Positions 9,876-18,149 of a stretch of 64,000 nt of DNA are shown here, piece after piece. Both the position numbers and the translations under genes were made by a program. The stretch covers positions 124,001 through 188,000 of the forward strand of contig NZ_RCDB01000002.1 of NCBI RefSeq assembly GCF_003651225.1, read 5' to 3'. Positions within the stretch are counted from its first letter, which is position 1, and each line of letters opens with the position of its first letter. The notes below the pieces were generated by a model, which did not search any database, was not told the DNA's origin, and worked only from the letters and a program-made list of their open reading frames with translations. This DNA is from Microbacterium telephonicum (GTDB taxonomy: Bacteria > Actinomycetota > Actinomycetes > Actinomycetales > Microbacteriaceae).

Positions 9876-10379
9876 ATGGAATCGACGGGTCCCTCTTCCC
9901 GCTCCCGGGCAGGCGCCGCAGGCCGCACCCGCGCGCCGCGCACCGGCCGTGTCGACGTGCGCGACTGGGTCGGCGGACTGCGCTTCACCGCGTTCACCGG
10001 CATCATGCTCGGACTCGTCGTGCTGGCCGCGTTCGTGCTCGTGCCCACCTTCGGCACCTATCTGGGTCAGCGGCAGCAGATCGCCGCGCTCGAGAACTCC
10101 GTGCAGGTGACCACCGACGAGGTCGCCCAACTCGAGCAGCAGCGCGACCGCTGGGCCGATCCCGCCTACGTCACCTCGCAGGCGCGGGAGCGCCTGTACT
10201 ACGTGCGCCCCGGTGAGGTGGTCTACCTCGTCGACGACGACCTGCCGGTCACCGCCGTTCCCGCCGAGCAGGCACCCGTCAGCGACGAGGTCGAGGAGAC
10301 CCGCAACGACTGGATGTCGCAGTTCGTGCGCTCGCTCACCGTCGCCGGCCTCACCCGCACGGCGACGGATGCCGGCTGA
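9876..10379 (+). CDS. DivIC/FtsB-like septum formation initiator
   Basis: Single-pass membrane protein of the divisome family that links FtsQ/DivIB and FtsL. The 167 residues comprise a basic cytoplasmic tail, a membrane helix (about residues 38-60), an extracytoplasmic coiled coil (QQIAALENSVQVTTDEVAQLEQQRDRW in pieces) and the family motif YVTSQARERLYYVRPGEVVY. The position directly after eno and before DUF501 is the conserved actinobacterial order. The ribosome site is AAGGAAGGGGG. Confidence 0.9.
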   Translation: MESTGPSSRSRAGAAGRTRAPRTGRVDVRDWVGGLRFTAFTGIMLGLVVLAAFVLVPTFGTYLGQRQQIAALENSVQVTTDEVAQLEQQRDRWADPAYVTSQARERLYYVRPGEVVYLVDDDLPVTAVPAEQAPVSDEVEETRNDWMSQFVRSLTVAGLTRTATDAG

Positions 10380-10458
10380 CCCGACCTCCCCGCCGTCACC
10401 GCGGCGACGGTCCACCTCCGTCGAGCGACCCGCACGGCGACCCATCAGGGCGGCCCGG

Positions 10459-10464
10459 TAGCCT
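10459..10464 (+). promoter_or_regulatory. Leaderless -10 hexamer for the DUF501 gene
   Basis: TAGCCT lies six bases before GTG 10471, the spacing seen repeatedly in this window for starts without a ribosome site. Confidence 0.5.
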
Positions 10465-10470
10465 GGAGCG

Positions 10471-11007
10471 GTGTCCACGGTCACCCTCACCCCAGCCACC
10501 GACGACGACCTCGCGGTGATGCGCGAACAGCTCGGACGCCCCATGCGCGGCGTCGTGGGCGTCGCCGCGCGGTGCGCGTGCGGCAACCCGACCGTCGTGG
10601 CCACCGAACCGCGTCTGCCCGACGGCACGCCCTTCCCGACGTTCTACTACCTGACCCATCCCGGCGCGACGGCGGCGATGTCGGCGCTCGAGGCCGGGCA
10701 TGTCATGCCCGAGCTCGCGGCGCTGCTCGACGACGACGACGTGGCGGCCGCCTACCGCGCCGCGCACGAGAGCTACCTCGCCGACCGCGCCGTCTACGGC
10801 GAGGTGCCCGAGATCGACGGCATCTCCGCCGGTGGGATGCCCACCCGCGTGAAGTGCCTGCATGCCCTCGCTGGACACGCCCTCGCCGCCGGTGCGGGAG
10901 TCAACCCGATCGGCGACCTCGCCCTCGAGCGCTCGACCTGGTCGCCCGAGCGGTGCACGTGCGCGAACCCGCGCGGCGCCGCGCCCGCGCCGGAAAGCGA
11001 CGCGTGA
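10471..11007 (+). CDS. DUF501 family protein
   Basis: The 178-residue protein has the conserved DUF501 blocks: LGRPMRGVVGVAARCACGNP, PTFYYLTHPGA, and GGMPTRVKCLHALAGHALA, ending in a CTC-type motif. Invariant Cys and His residues (CACG, KCLHAL, CTC) suggest metal binding, but the function is unknown. It sits between the divIC-like gene and the subtilase, which it overlaps by GTGA. Confidence 0.9.
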   Translation: MSTVTLTPATDDDLAVMREQLGRPMRGVVGVAARCACGNPTVVATEPRLPDGTPFPTFYYLTHPGATAAMSALEAGHVMPELAALLDDDDVAAAYRAAHESYLADRAVYGEVPEIDGISAGGMPTRVKCLHALAGHALAAGAGVNPIGDLALERSTWSPERCTCANPRGAAPAPESDA

Positions 11008-12347
11008 GGCTCGCGCTCACGCGCACCGCGGTCGTCGCCGCGGTCGGCGTCTCGGTGATCCTCGGCGGGTCCGCCGCCGTCGCCGCGCCGCTGCCCGAGA
11101 CCGCCCCGGCCGTCCCCGTCGCGCCGGCCGCCTCGCCCGCACCGGTGACCGTCGACGCCCCCGCCGACCCCGCGCGCGCCGCGGAGTACTGGCTCGACGA
11201 CTACGGCATCCGCACCGCCTGGCAGACCACCCGCGGTGCGGGCACGACGATCGCCGTGATCGACACCGGCATCGCACGCGGACCCGTCGAGTTCGGCGGC
11301 GTCGTGGGCGGCAAGGACTTCTCGGGCACCGGCTCGTCCGACGGTCGCAAGCCGGTCGGCGCGGTCGACGCCAACCACGGATCGTGGGTGGCCTCGCTCG
11401 CCGCCTCACGCGGCACCGGAGTCGACACCGGCATGATCGGCGTCGCGCCGGAGGCGAACTTGCTGTCGGCGTCGATCGGCTTCGGCGCGGCGGCATCCGT
11501 CCCGTTCGTGGAGCAGGTGGCCGACGCGATGCGGTGGGCCGTCGACAACGGCGCCGACGTGATCAACCTGTCGTTCACGACCAACACCCTCACGTGGGAC
11601 CAGAGCTGGGACGAGGCGTTCCTCTACGCGTTCCAGCACGACGTCGTCGTCATCGTCGCCGCGGGCAACAAGGGCAGCGGCACCGACGAGGTCGGCGCGC
11701 CGTCGACCATTCCCGGCGTGCTCACCGTCGCGGGCGTCGACCGCGCGGGCGCCGCGAGCGTCGAGGCCTCGACCCAGGGAATCACGATCGGCGTGAGCGC
11801 GCCGAGCGAGGAACTGCTCGGTGTCTCGGCCGACGGTCAGCTCGTCGTCTGGGAGGGCACCAGCGGCGCGGCGCCGATCGTCGCCGGCATCGCCGCGCTC
11901 GTGCGCTCCGCTCATCCCGACCTCGACGCCGCGAACGTCATCAACCGCATCATCCGCACCGCCAAGCCCGCCGCCGGTCAGACCTCCGTGCCGGGTCCGC
12001 TGTACGGCTACGGACTCGTCGACGCCGCAGCCGCGGTGGGCGCCTCGGTGTCGGCCGTGACGGCGAACCCGATGGGCAGCCTCGAGGAGTGGATCCGTCT
12101 CAACCGTCGCGCGCAGGCGCCGTCGGTGCCGCAGCCGACGGTGACGCCGTACATCCCGCCGCCGCTGCCGGATGCTGCCCCCGCCCCCAAGCCGCAGTCA
12201 CCGCTGCTTCCGACCCGGGAGACCCTGGTGTACGGCACGGTGCCGCTCCTCGGGGGCACGGTCGCGGCTATAATGGTTGCGCTCGGCGTCACTGCAGCTG
12301 CCCGGCGTATCAGATCGACGCGCGCCTCTAGCACGTCGAGTCGTTGA
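11004..12347 (+). CDS. Membrane-anchored S8 serine protease (subtilase, mycosin-like)
   Basis: Secreted and anchored subtilisin-type protease of 447 residues. A signal peptide (VRLALTRTAVVAAVGVSVIL) is followed by the catalytic Asp in IAVIDTGIARG, His in DANHGSWVAS, the oxyanion Asn in VAAGNKGSG and Ser in GTSGAAPIVAG. A Pro-rich stretch leads to a C-terminal membrane helix (VPLLGGTVAAIMVALGV) and a basic tail. This is the architecture of mycosins of type VII secretion, but no ESX genes are nearby. The Ser motif has Gly where Met is usual. Confidence 0.88.
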   Translation: MRLALTRTAVVAAVGVSVILGGSAAVAAPLPETAPAVPVAPAASPAPVTVDAPADPARAAEYWLDDYGIRTAWQTTRGAGTTIAVIDTGIARGPVEFGGVVGGKDFSGTGSSDGRKPVGAVDANHGSWVASLAASRGTGVDTGMIGVAPEANLLSASIGFGAAASVPFVEQVADAMRWAVDNGADVINLSFTTNTLTWDQSWDEAFLYAFQHDVVVIVAAGNKGSGTDEVGAPSTIPGVLTVAGVDRAGAASVEASTQGITIGVSAPSEELLGVSADGQLVVWEGTSGAAPIVAGIAALVRSAHPDLDAANVINRIIRTAKPAAGQTSVPGPLYGYGLVDAAAAVGASVSAVTANPMGSLEEWIRLNRRAQAPSVPQPTVTPYIPPPLPDAAPAPKPQSPLLPTRETLVYGTVPLLGGTVAAIMVALGVTAAARRIRSTRASSTSSR

Positions 12348-12367
12348 ATCAAGGAGCTCTTCCGCCT

Positions 12368-13828
12368 GTGACTGACACCGTGACCGGCACCACCGTGCCC
12401 AAGATCCTCATCGTCGGCGGTGGCTACGCCGGTTTCTACACGGCCTGGAAGCTCGAGAAGCACCTGCGCAAGGGCGAGGCCGAGGTCACCATCGTCGACC
12501 CGCTGCCGTACATGACGTACCAGCCGTTCCTTCCCGAGGTCGCCGCGGGTGAGATCGAGGCCCGCCACGTCATCGTGGGCCTGCGTCGCCACCTGAAGAA
12601 GACCCGCGTCGTCACGGCGAAGGTCACGGGCATCAACCACGCGACGAAGACCGCCACCATCACGCCCGCCGACGGCGAGCCGTGGCAGGAGTCCTACGAC
12701 CAGATCGTCGTCACCGCCGGCGCCGTCTCGCGCACCTTCCCGATCCCGGGCATCGCCGACAACGCGATCGGCCTGAAGACGATCGAAGAGGCCGTCGCGA
12801 TCCGCGACCGCATCCTCACGAACTTCGACCGCGCCGCCAATCTGCCGGCCGGCCCCGAGCGCGACCGTCTGCTGACCGTCGTCGTCGTCGGCGGCGGCTT
12901 CGCCGGCATCGAGGTGTTCGCCGAGATGCGTGCACTCGCCTCGTCGCTGCTGAAGGACTACCCGCAGCTCACGTTCGACGACACGCACTTCCACCTCATC
13001 GAGGCGATGAGCCGCATCATGCCCGAGGTGTCGCTGAAGACGAGCGAGTGGGTGCTCAAGTCGCTCGCCAAGCGCGGCGCGTACGTGCACCTCGACACGC
13101 AGGTCACCGGCGCGATCGACGGCAACGTCGAGCTGTCGACCGGCGAGACCATCCCGAGCGACCTCATCGTCTGGACCGCGGGCGTCATGGCCAACCCCAC
13201 CGTCGTGCGCGGCGGCGACCTTCCCGTCGAGGAGCGCGGCCGCATCCGCACCCGCCCCGACCTGCGCGTCGGCACGGCCGAAGAGGTCGTCGAGGGCGCC
13301 TGGGCCGCCGGTGACGTCTCGGCCGTCCCCGACCTCACCGGTGCCGGCGTCGGCGGATACTGCGTGCCCAACGCGCAGCACGCCGTGCGTCAGGCGAAGC
13401 TGCTGGCGAAGAACCTCGTCGCGGTGCTCCGCGACGAGCTGCCGCGCGAGTACGTGCACCACAACCTGGGCGCCGTGGCCGGCCTCGGCCTGTACAACGG
13501 TGTCTTCCAGTCGGGCAAGCTCTCGATCAAGGGCTTCTTCGCCTGGGTCGCGCACCGCGGCTACCACGGCCTGGCCATGCCGTCGTGGGAGCGCAAGTGG
13601 CGCGTGATCGGCGACTGGTGGCACAACTTCTGGCTGAACCGCGACAACGTGTCGCTGCAGACCGTGCAGAACCCGCGCTACGTGTTCGAGGAGTTCGCCG
13701 CGCGTCCGCGCCCGGCCGCTCCCGCCCCCGAGGCCGCTCCCGCCATCGACCCGAAGAGCGTCGTGGGCGAGAACGCCCCGGTCGCCGGCGCGAAGGCCGA
13801 CAAGGCCGACAAGGTCGCCGCGAACTGA
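12368..13828 (+). CDS. ndh: Type II NADH:quinone oxidoreductase
   Basis: Single-subunit, non-proton-pumping respiratory NADH dehydrogenase on the inner membrane face. The 486-residue product has an FAD-binding Rossmann motif ILIVGGGYAGF, an NAD-binding motif VVVVGGGFAGIE, and the FAD contact WAAGDVSAVPD. A C-terminal amphipathic segment for membrane association (GVFQSGKLSIKGFFAWVAHR) follows. The tail after about residue 440 is Ala/Pro-rich. GTG 12368 is preferred over TTG 12344 because AAGGAG lies 11 bases before it. Confidence 0.92.
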   Translation: MTDTVTGTTVPKILIVGGGYAGFYTAWKLEKHLRKGEAEVTIVDPLPYMTYQPFLPEVAAGEIEARHVIVGLRRHLKKTRVVTAKVTGINHATKTATITPADGEPWQESYDQIVVTAGAVSRTFPIPGIADNAIGLKTIEEAVAIRDRILTNFDRAANLPAGPERDRLLTVVVVGGGFAGIEVFAEMRALASSLLKDYPQLTFDDTHFHLIEAMSRIMPEVSLKTSEWVLKSLAKRGAYVHLDTQVTGAIDGNVELSTGETIPSDLIVWTAGVMANPTVVRGGDLPVEERGRIRTRPDLRVGTAEEVVEGAWAAGDVSAVPDLTGAGVGGYCVPNAQHAVRQAKLLAKNLVAVLRDELPREYVHHNLGAVAGLGLYNGVFQSGKLSIKGFFAWVAHRGYHGLAMPSWERKWRVIGDWWHNFWLNRDNVSLQTVQNPRYVFEEFAARPRPAAPAPEAAPAIDPKSVVGENAPVAGAKADKADKVAAN

Positions 13829-13842
13829 CGCACGCTACGCTG

Positions 13843-13873
13843 GGCCCGGATCCGATCCGTCGGATGCCGGGCC
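13843..13873 (+). terminator. Hairpin terminator after ndh
   Basis: GGCCCGG (13843-13849) pairs with CCGGGCC (13867-13873), with an inner ATCC/GGAT pair, followed by TTCGCG. It lies between the ndh stop and the tRNA. The poor T run is usual for GC-rich actinobacteria. Confidence 0.55.
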
Positions 13874-13884
13874 TTCGCGTATCC

Positions 13885-13960
13885 GCCCCCGTAGCCCAAT
13901 GGCAGAGGCAGGCGACTTAAAATCGCTTCAGTGTCGGTTCGAGTCCGACCGGGGGTACCA
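13885..13960 (+). tRNA. tRNA with UAA anticodon (Leu by codon), class I variable loop
   Basis: A full cloverleaf can be drawn. The acceptor GCCCCCG (13885-13891) pairs with CGGGGGT (13950-13956), with A73 and an encoded CCA. The anticodon stem is GGCGA/TCGCT with loop CTTAAAA, placing TAA at 13918-13920. The variable region is only five bases (TCAGT, 13928-13932), and the T arm is GTCGG-TTCGAGT-CCGAC. By codon it would read UUA (Leu), but bacterial tRNA-Leu normally has a long class II variable arm. The gene is probably expressed from TACGCT near 13837. Confidence 0.9.
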
Positions 13961-14086
13961 GCCGCTTCGCCGGAGCCGTTGACGCACCGCTGCGACCGGG
14001 AGTACCGTCCGAGGCGACACCGGCCGCGACGGGCAGCATCCGTGCCGCGCCGGGCTGCGGGTGACATCGGACGCTGGGGGGCGCGG

Positions 14087-15676
14087 ATGACGTACGACGG
14101 CGACGGACGGCTGCCGATCATCTATGTGCGGGGTTTCGCGGGGAGCGCCTCCCAGATCGACTCCGCCGTCGACGATCCGTTCTACGGCTTCAGTCAGGGG
14201 TCGGTGCACGTGCGGTCCGACCGTACCGGCGAGCCGCGATTCCACCAGTTCGAGTCGCCCATGCTGCGACTCATCTCCGACCACGGCTACACCGTGCCGG
14301 TGCACGGCAGTCAGCAGCTGTTCCTCGAGCGGGCCGCGAGCGGGTCGATCCCCGCCGCGACCGTGTGGATCCACCGGTTCTACGACATCTCGGCATCCAC
14401 GTTCTCGGATCACCGCGAGGCGTTCTCACTCGAGTGCGCCGCCGCCGACCTGTTCGCGCTCATCCGTCTCGTGCTCGACCGCACCGGCGCGCCGCAGGTG
14501 ATGCTCGTCGCGCACTCCATGGGAGGGCTCGTCAGTCGGTGCGCCGTGCAGCGGGTCATCCCCGAGGCCGTGCGCGGCGAGGGCGAGCCCTTCGATCCCG
14601 CGGCGGCGACGCGCTACGTCGCGCGGGTCTTCACCTACGCGACCCCGCACGGCGGCATCGCGTTCGCGATGGGCTTCGGTCTGCTGGAGAAGATCCGCGA
14701 CGCGACCGGCATCCAGGGAGCCGACATCTTCGGACCCGACCGGATGCACGAGTACCTCACGCCCGGAGTCGCCCCGGGGTCCTCGGCGCCCGACGGGTTC
14801 GATGCCACCGAGATGCCGGCGGACGGCTTTCCCGTCGAGCGCATCTTCTGCCTCGTCGGATCCAACCCGCAGGACTACGACGTCGCGATGGGGCTCTCGT
14901 CGAAGCTCGTCGGGGCCCGCAGCGACGGACTCGTGCAGATCGACCGCGCCGCCGTCAAAGACGCCAACCGCGCCGTCGTGCACCGAAGCCACAGCGGCCG
15001 TTACGGCATCGTCAACTCCGAAGAGGGATACCAGAATCTGCAGCGGTTCCTCTTCGGCGACCTCAAGGTGACCGTCGAACTCTGGGGCCTGGACGTCGGA
15101 CGGGGAGCGGATGCCGACGTCGAATTCCAGCTCGACGTCGGCGTCGCGATCCGCGGGTTGCCCGTGCTCGTGCACGAGCAGAGCGCCGCGCACCTGTGCC
15201 CCGTGCTCGTCGAGCGACGCTCGATCGAGGACTCCATCGACACGCCGCAGCCGCTGCTGACGACCTTCCTGTCGTCCCGGGCGCCGCGTCCGACCGTCGG
15301 GGAGACCCTCGTGCCGACGTTGCGCCACGCCTTGCGGCTGCGGCTGCTGTCGATCCGGGAGGAGCCGGGCGGACTGTTCTCGTTCACCGACCATCTCGAG
15401 CAGACCGAGGACTGGCAGGACTCGCTGCTCGTCGACATCCAGCCCGGCGCGGAGGGTCGCGCGCCGCGGGCCTGGGCGACCTGGACGAGCGTGGTGCCCT
15501 CCGCTCTGCGCGACTGGGAGCCGCACGACCAGGACGAACTGCGCGACCTCGCCCCGGACGTCGCGGAAGAGTGGGTGGGGGAGAAGCCGGTGCCCGAGGT
15601 CTCGCGACAGCTGCTCGGCGCCGGTGCCCGCGTGCGGATCACGGTGACACCCCACCGCCTCGGCGCCGAGCGCTGA
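14087..15676 (+). CDS. Large alpha/beta hydrolase with C-terminal extension
   Basis: Predicted serine hydrolase of 529 residues. The nucleophile elbow is LVAHSMGGLVSR (about residues 142-153), after an N-terminal strand IIYVRGFAGS that supplies an oxyanion loop. Residues after about 330 form a beta-rich region of unknown role containing LKVTVELWGLD. No signal peptide is seen, so it is probably cytoplasmic. ATG 14087 follows a GGGGGGCGCGG stretch and begins just before the fold. A lipase-like or esterase activity is inferred; the substrate is unknown. Confidence 0.75.
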   Translation: MTYDGDGRLPIIYVRGFAGSASQIDSAVDDPFYGFSQGSVHVRSDRTGEPRFHQFESPMLRLISDHGYTVPVHGSQQLFLERAASGSIPAATVWIHRFYDISASTFSDHREAFSLECAAADLFALIRLVLDRTGAPQVMLVAHSMGGLVSRCAVQRVIPEAVRGEGEPFDPAAATRYVARVFTYATPHGGIAFAMGFGLLEKIRDATGIQGADIFGPDRMHEYLTPGVAPGSSAPDGFDATEMPADGFPVERIFCLVGSNPQDYDVAMGLSSKLVGARSDGLVQIDRAAVKDANRAVVHRSHSGRYGIVNSEEGYQNLQRFLFGDLKVTVELWGLDVGRGADADVEFQLDVGVAIRGLPVLVHEQSAAHLCPVLVERRSIEDSIDTPQPLLTTFLSSRAPRPTVGETLVPTLRHALRLRLLSIREEPGGLFSFTDHLEQTEDWQDSLLVDIQPGAEGRAPRAWATWTSVVPSALRDWEPHDQDELRDLAPDVAEEWVGEKPVPEVSRQLLGAGARVRITVTPHRLGAER

Positions 15677-15696
15677 CGGCTTCGGTGCCGCGCCCT

Positions 15697-15737
15697 CCGG
15701 TGGTTGAGTAGCCGGCGAAGCCGGCGTATCGAAACCC
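15697..15737 (+). repeat. REP-like palindrome, copy 1
   Basis: A 41-base element running from CCGGTGGTTGAGTAGC through an inner palindrome (GCCGGC-GAA-GCCGGC) to GTATCGAAACCC. It lies between the convergent hydrolase and VOC genes and could act as a terminator as well as a repeat. Confidence 0.85.
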
Positions 15738-15749
15738 GTCGACCCCTGC

Positions 15750-16118
15750 TCAGGCGCGGTCGTGCAGGGTGATCCGGTACCCATCGGGGTCGACGAGTGT
15801 GAACGTGCGGCCGAACGGGCCGTCGATCGGGTCCATCGCGATCGTGTGGCCGTCGGCGACGAGCGTGTCGTGGATCTGCTGCACGTCGGTCGCGTGCATC
15901 CAGACGGCAGCGCCGACTCCGGGATGCTGAGCCGAGGCGAGTTCGGTACCCGCGACGATCTCGCGCAACGCGAAGGAGATCGGTGTCGTGGTGAACACGA
16001 CGGCGTGGGGCGGTCCGGCGGGGGAGCAGACGAGTCCGAGATAGCGCTCGTAGAACGCCTGGGAGGCGTCGAGATCGCGCACCTGGAGAGAGATGAAGTC
16101 GGGGCCGGTGACGGGCAT
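15750..16118 (-). CDS. VOC (glyoxalase-fold) family protein
   Basis: A 122-residue single VOC domain with the paired beta-alpha-beta-beta-beta repeats: FISLQVRDLDASQAFYERYLGL at the start and VDPDGYRITLHD at the end. The substrate is unknown; members include dioxygenases, glyoxalases and antibiotic-binding proteins. It is divergent from a MarR gene with two shared operators between them, so it is probably the regulator's target. GAGGAG stands before the ATG. Confidence 0.85.
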   Translation of the reverse strand: MPVTGPDFISLQVRDLDASQAFYERYLGLVCSPAGPPHAVVFTTTPISFALREIVAGTELASAQHPGVGAAVWMHATDVQQIHDTLVADGHTIAMDPIDGPFGRTFTLVDPDGYRITLHDRA

Positions 16119-16136
16119 GGGGTCTCCTCGGATGAA

Positions 16137-16179
16137 TGTCAGTTATCTGACAACAATCAGTATGTCAGAATACTGACAT
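16137..16179. promoter_or_regulatory. Twin MarR operators in the VOC/marR divergent promoter
   Basis: Two palindromes of the same type are present: TGTCAG-TTAT-CTGACA (16137-16152) and ATGTCAG-AATA-CTGACAT (16162-16179). The second covers the marR start codon at 16178 and a CAGAAT -10 hexamer six bases before it. Both share the TGTCAG-N4-CTGACA core. Their centres are 26 bases apart, so two dimers could bind and repress both genes. Confidence 0.8.
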
Positions 16180-16627
16180 GGGTCAAGATGAGCAGATCGA
16201 CCTGCCGACGTCATTGGGATATCTCCTCAAGGAGGCATCGAGCGCGCTGCGCCTGGCGATGGAGGAGGCGCTGCATCCGTTCGGGATGACGATCACGCAC
16301 TACTCGTGCCTCGAATTGCTCGCGCAGCGGGCGGGACTGTCCAACTCCGAGCTTGCGCGCGGGGCGTTCGTGACGCGCCAGTCGATGAACGTGCTGCTGC
16401 ACAGCCTTGAGCGCGACGGATTCGTCGCGCGTGACAAGGAGGCGGCGACTGGGCGGTCGCTGCCCACGCGATTGACGCCGCGTGGGCGTCGGAGCTTGGA
16501 TGATGCGAGTCGCGCGGTCCGCGCCATCGAGGTGCGGATGCTGGCCGGCCTGTCGCCGGAGGATCAGGCATCGGTGCGCACGGCCCTCCGCGGGATGATC
16601 ACCGCCCTCCGCGCCCCCGCCCGCTGA
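16178..16627 (+). CDS. MarR-family transcriptional regulator
   Basis: A 149-residue winged-helix repressor. The dimerisation helices flank a DNA-binding region with recognition helix LSNSELARGAFVTRQSMNVLLHSL and wing DKEAATGRSLPTRLTPRG. The ligand is unknown. It is divergent from the VOC gene, and the two palindromes between them imply autoregulation and control of that gene. The start is probably leaderless, with a -10 hexamer at six bases and no ribosome site. Confidence 0.9.
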   Translation: MGQDEQIDLPTSLGYLLKEASSALRLAMEEALHPFGMTITHYSCLELLAQRAGLSNSELARGAFVTRQSMNVLLHSLERDGFVARDKEAATGRSLPTRLTPRGRRSLDDASRAVRAIEVRMLAGLSPEDQASVRTALRGMITALRAPAR

Positions 16628-16643
16628 GCGGCGGTAGTCCCCT

Positions 16644-16672
16644 CCCGTTGGTTGAGTAGCGGATGCAACGGG
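16644..16672 (+). repeat. Degenerate REP-like element, copy 2
   Basis: Contains the 5' half GTTGGTTGAGTAGCGG but not the GTATCGAAACCC half. Its ends CCCGTT and AACGGG are themselves an inverted repeat. It lies just after marR. Confidence 0.6.
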
Positions 16673-16683
16673 CGGTGCCCATT

Positions 16684-16724
16684 CCGGTGGTTGAGTAGCG
16701 CGCGCAGCGCGCGTATCGAAACCC
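16684..16724 (+). repeat. REP-like palindrome, copy 3 (upstream of DUF222 gene)
   Basis: A 41-base copy with inner palindrome GCGCGC-A-GCGCGC. It differs from the copy at 18150-18190 by one base and has the same orientation, so the two form direct repeats around the DUF222-HNH gene. Confidence 0.85.
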
Positions 16725-16825
16725 GCCGAACCCGGCATCGGATGCTGGCGCGCGACGCCGTCGAGTTCTCCACGACCCTCTCGAACATTCGAATCAATGT
16801 CCGAGGGTGGTGGGAGAATCAGAGC

Positions 16826-18136
16826 ATGTCGAAGTTCACGAAGATCACCACCCTGGAGGACGATCTCACTGTCCTGGGCGCGATCATCGCGGGCTTCGAA
16901 ACGAACGCGGTCGAGCTTCGTCAGGCACAGATCGCGGAGGTACGCCTACTGGCCCGTGCCGGTCAGCTCGCCGACGCCCAGACTGCCGGTTCCCCTCTGC
17001 GGGTGCGGGAACACGACATGGCGCTGCGGTCCATCGCCGCCGAGATCGGTGGCGTGCTGCACGTGACGGATCGCACCGTGCAGGCGAGGATCGGGGACGC
17101 CCGGACCCTGGTCGAGATGTACCCGGCGACGCTTACTGCGTGGGAGTCGGGTGCAATCACGAAGGGTCAGGTGCAGGTGATCACGGATGCCGGTGACGTC
17201 GTGCCCGCGTCTCGCCGCCCGGAGTTCGAGGCCGAAGCGATCACCCAGTGCGAGGGCCGTACGCCGAACCGTCTCCGCCCAATCCTGCAGCTCCTCGCGG
17301 AACGGTTCACCGACCGCACGTTCACCGAACGTCACCAAGACGCCGCCGCGGCCCGGTGCGTGCGGGTGTTCCCGGGACGTGACGGGATGTGCGACGTGGT
17401 CGCCACCGTCCCCACGGTGATCGGTGACGGGATCCTCGACCGGCTGACTCAGCAGGCGCAGGCCGTGGTCGATGCCCGCGACCCGGGTGATGGTGACGAG
17501 CGCGGGATCGACGCCGTCCGCGCCGACGTGCTCACCGACCTGCTCCTCGCCGGGACGCCGGCTTTGGATCCGACGGCGACCGGTGACCAGCCCGGGACGT
17601 TGGGTGCGATTCGCGCGCAGGTGCAGGTGGTCGTCCCGGCGCTCACGTTGGTGGGTGTGGATGAGGGTCCGGCTGATCTGGTGGGGCGTTCTCCGATCGA
17701 TGCGGACACGGCTCGGTGTCTTGCCGCGCGGTCCCCGTCGTTGACGAGGTTGTTGACGGATCCGGTGCGTGGGTCGGTGGTCGCGATCGACGCGTACCGT
17801 CCCGCTTGGTCCCAGCGCCGGTTCCTTCGGGCGAGGGATCAGCATTGCCGGTTCCCGGGGTGCCGGAGGGCGGCGATCCGTTGCGAGATCGACCACACCA
17901 TCGACCACGCCCTCGGCGGCCCCACCACCCTCGGCAACCTCGCTCACCTGTGCCAACGGCATCACTCGATGAAGCAGTTCACCCGGTGGCGGGTCCGACA
18001 ACACCCGGGTGGCGTCCTGGAATGGACCTCACCCCTCGGCAGAACCTACCGCGAAGACGCCCCCATGCCTCCCGTGACCTTCACCCCTGCCACCCCACCC
18101 GCCAGCGCCGAATCCCTCGAGCCGGCACCCTTCTGA
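16826..18136 (+). CDS. DUF222 protein with C-terminal HNH endonuclease domain
   Basis: A 436-residue member of the DUF222/HNH family (the 13E12 repeat family of mycobacteria). The N-terminal two thirds is the DUF222 helical domain. The HNH domain lies near residues 340-390 with the paired Cys motif CRFPGC, the core EIDHTIDHALGG, and LAHLCQRHHSMK. HNH proteins cut DNA, but no target or role is proven for this family; a selfish or homing element is often suspected. It is bracketed by REP-like copies. GAGAAT six bases before ATG 16826 suggests a leaderless start. Confidence 0.88.
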   Translation: MSKFTKITTLEDDLTVLGAIIAGFETNAVELRQAQIAEVRLLARAGQLADAQTAGSPLRVREHDMALRSIAAEIGGVLHVTDRTVQARIGDARTLVEMYPATLTAWESGAITKGQVQVITDAGDVVPASRRPEFEAEAITQCEGRTPNRLRPILQLLAERFTDRTFTERHQDAAAARCVRVFPGRDGMCDVVATVPTVIGDGILDRLTQQAQAVVDARDPGDGDERGIDAVRADVLTDLLLAGTPALDPTATGDQPGTLGAIRAQVQVVVPALTLVGVDEGPADLVGRSPIDADTARCLAARSPSLTRLLTDPVRGSVVAIDAYRPAWSQRRFLRARDQHCRFPGCRRAAIRCEIDHTIDHALGGPTTLGNLAHLCQRHHSMKQFTRWRVRQHPGGVLEWTSPLGRTYREDAPMPPVTFTPATPPASAESLEPAPF

Positions 18137-18149
18137 CGCCCCGCACCCA

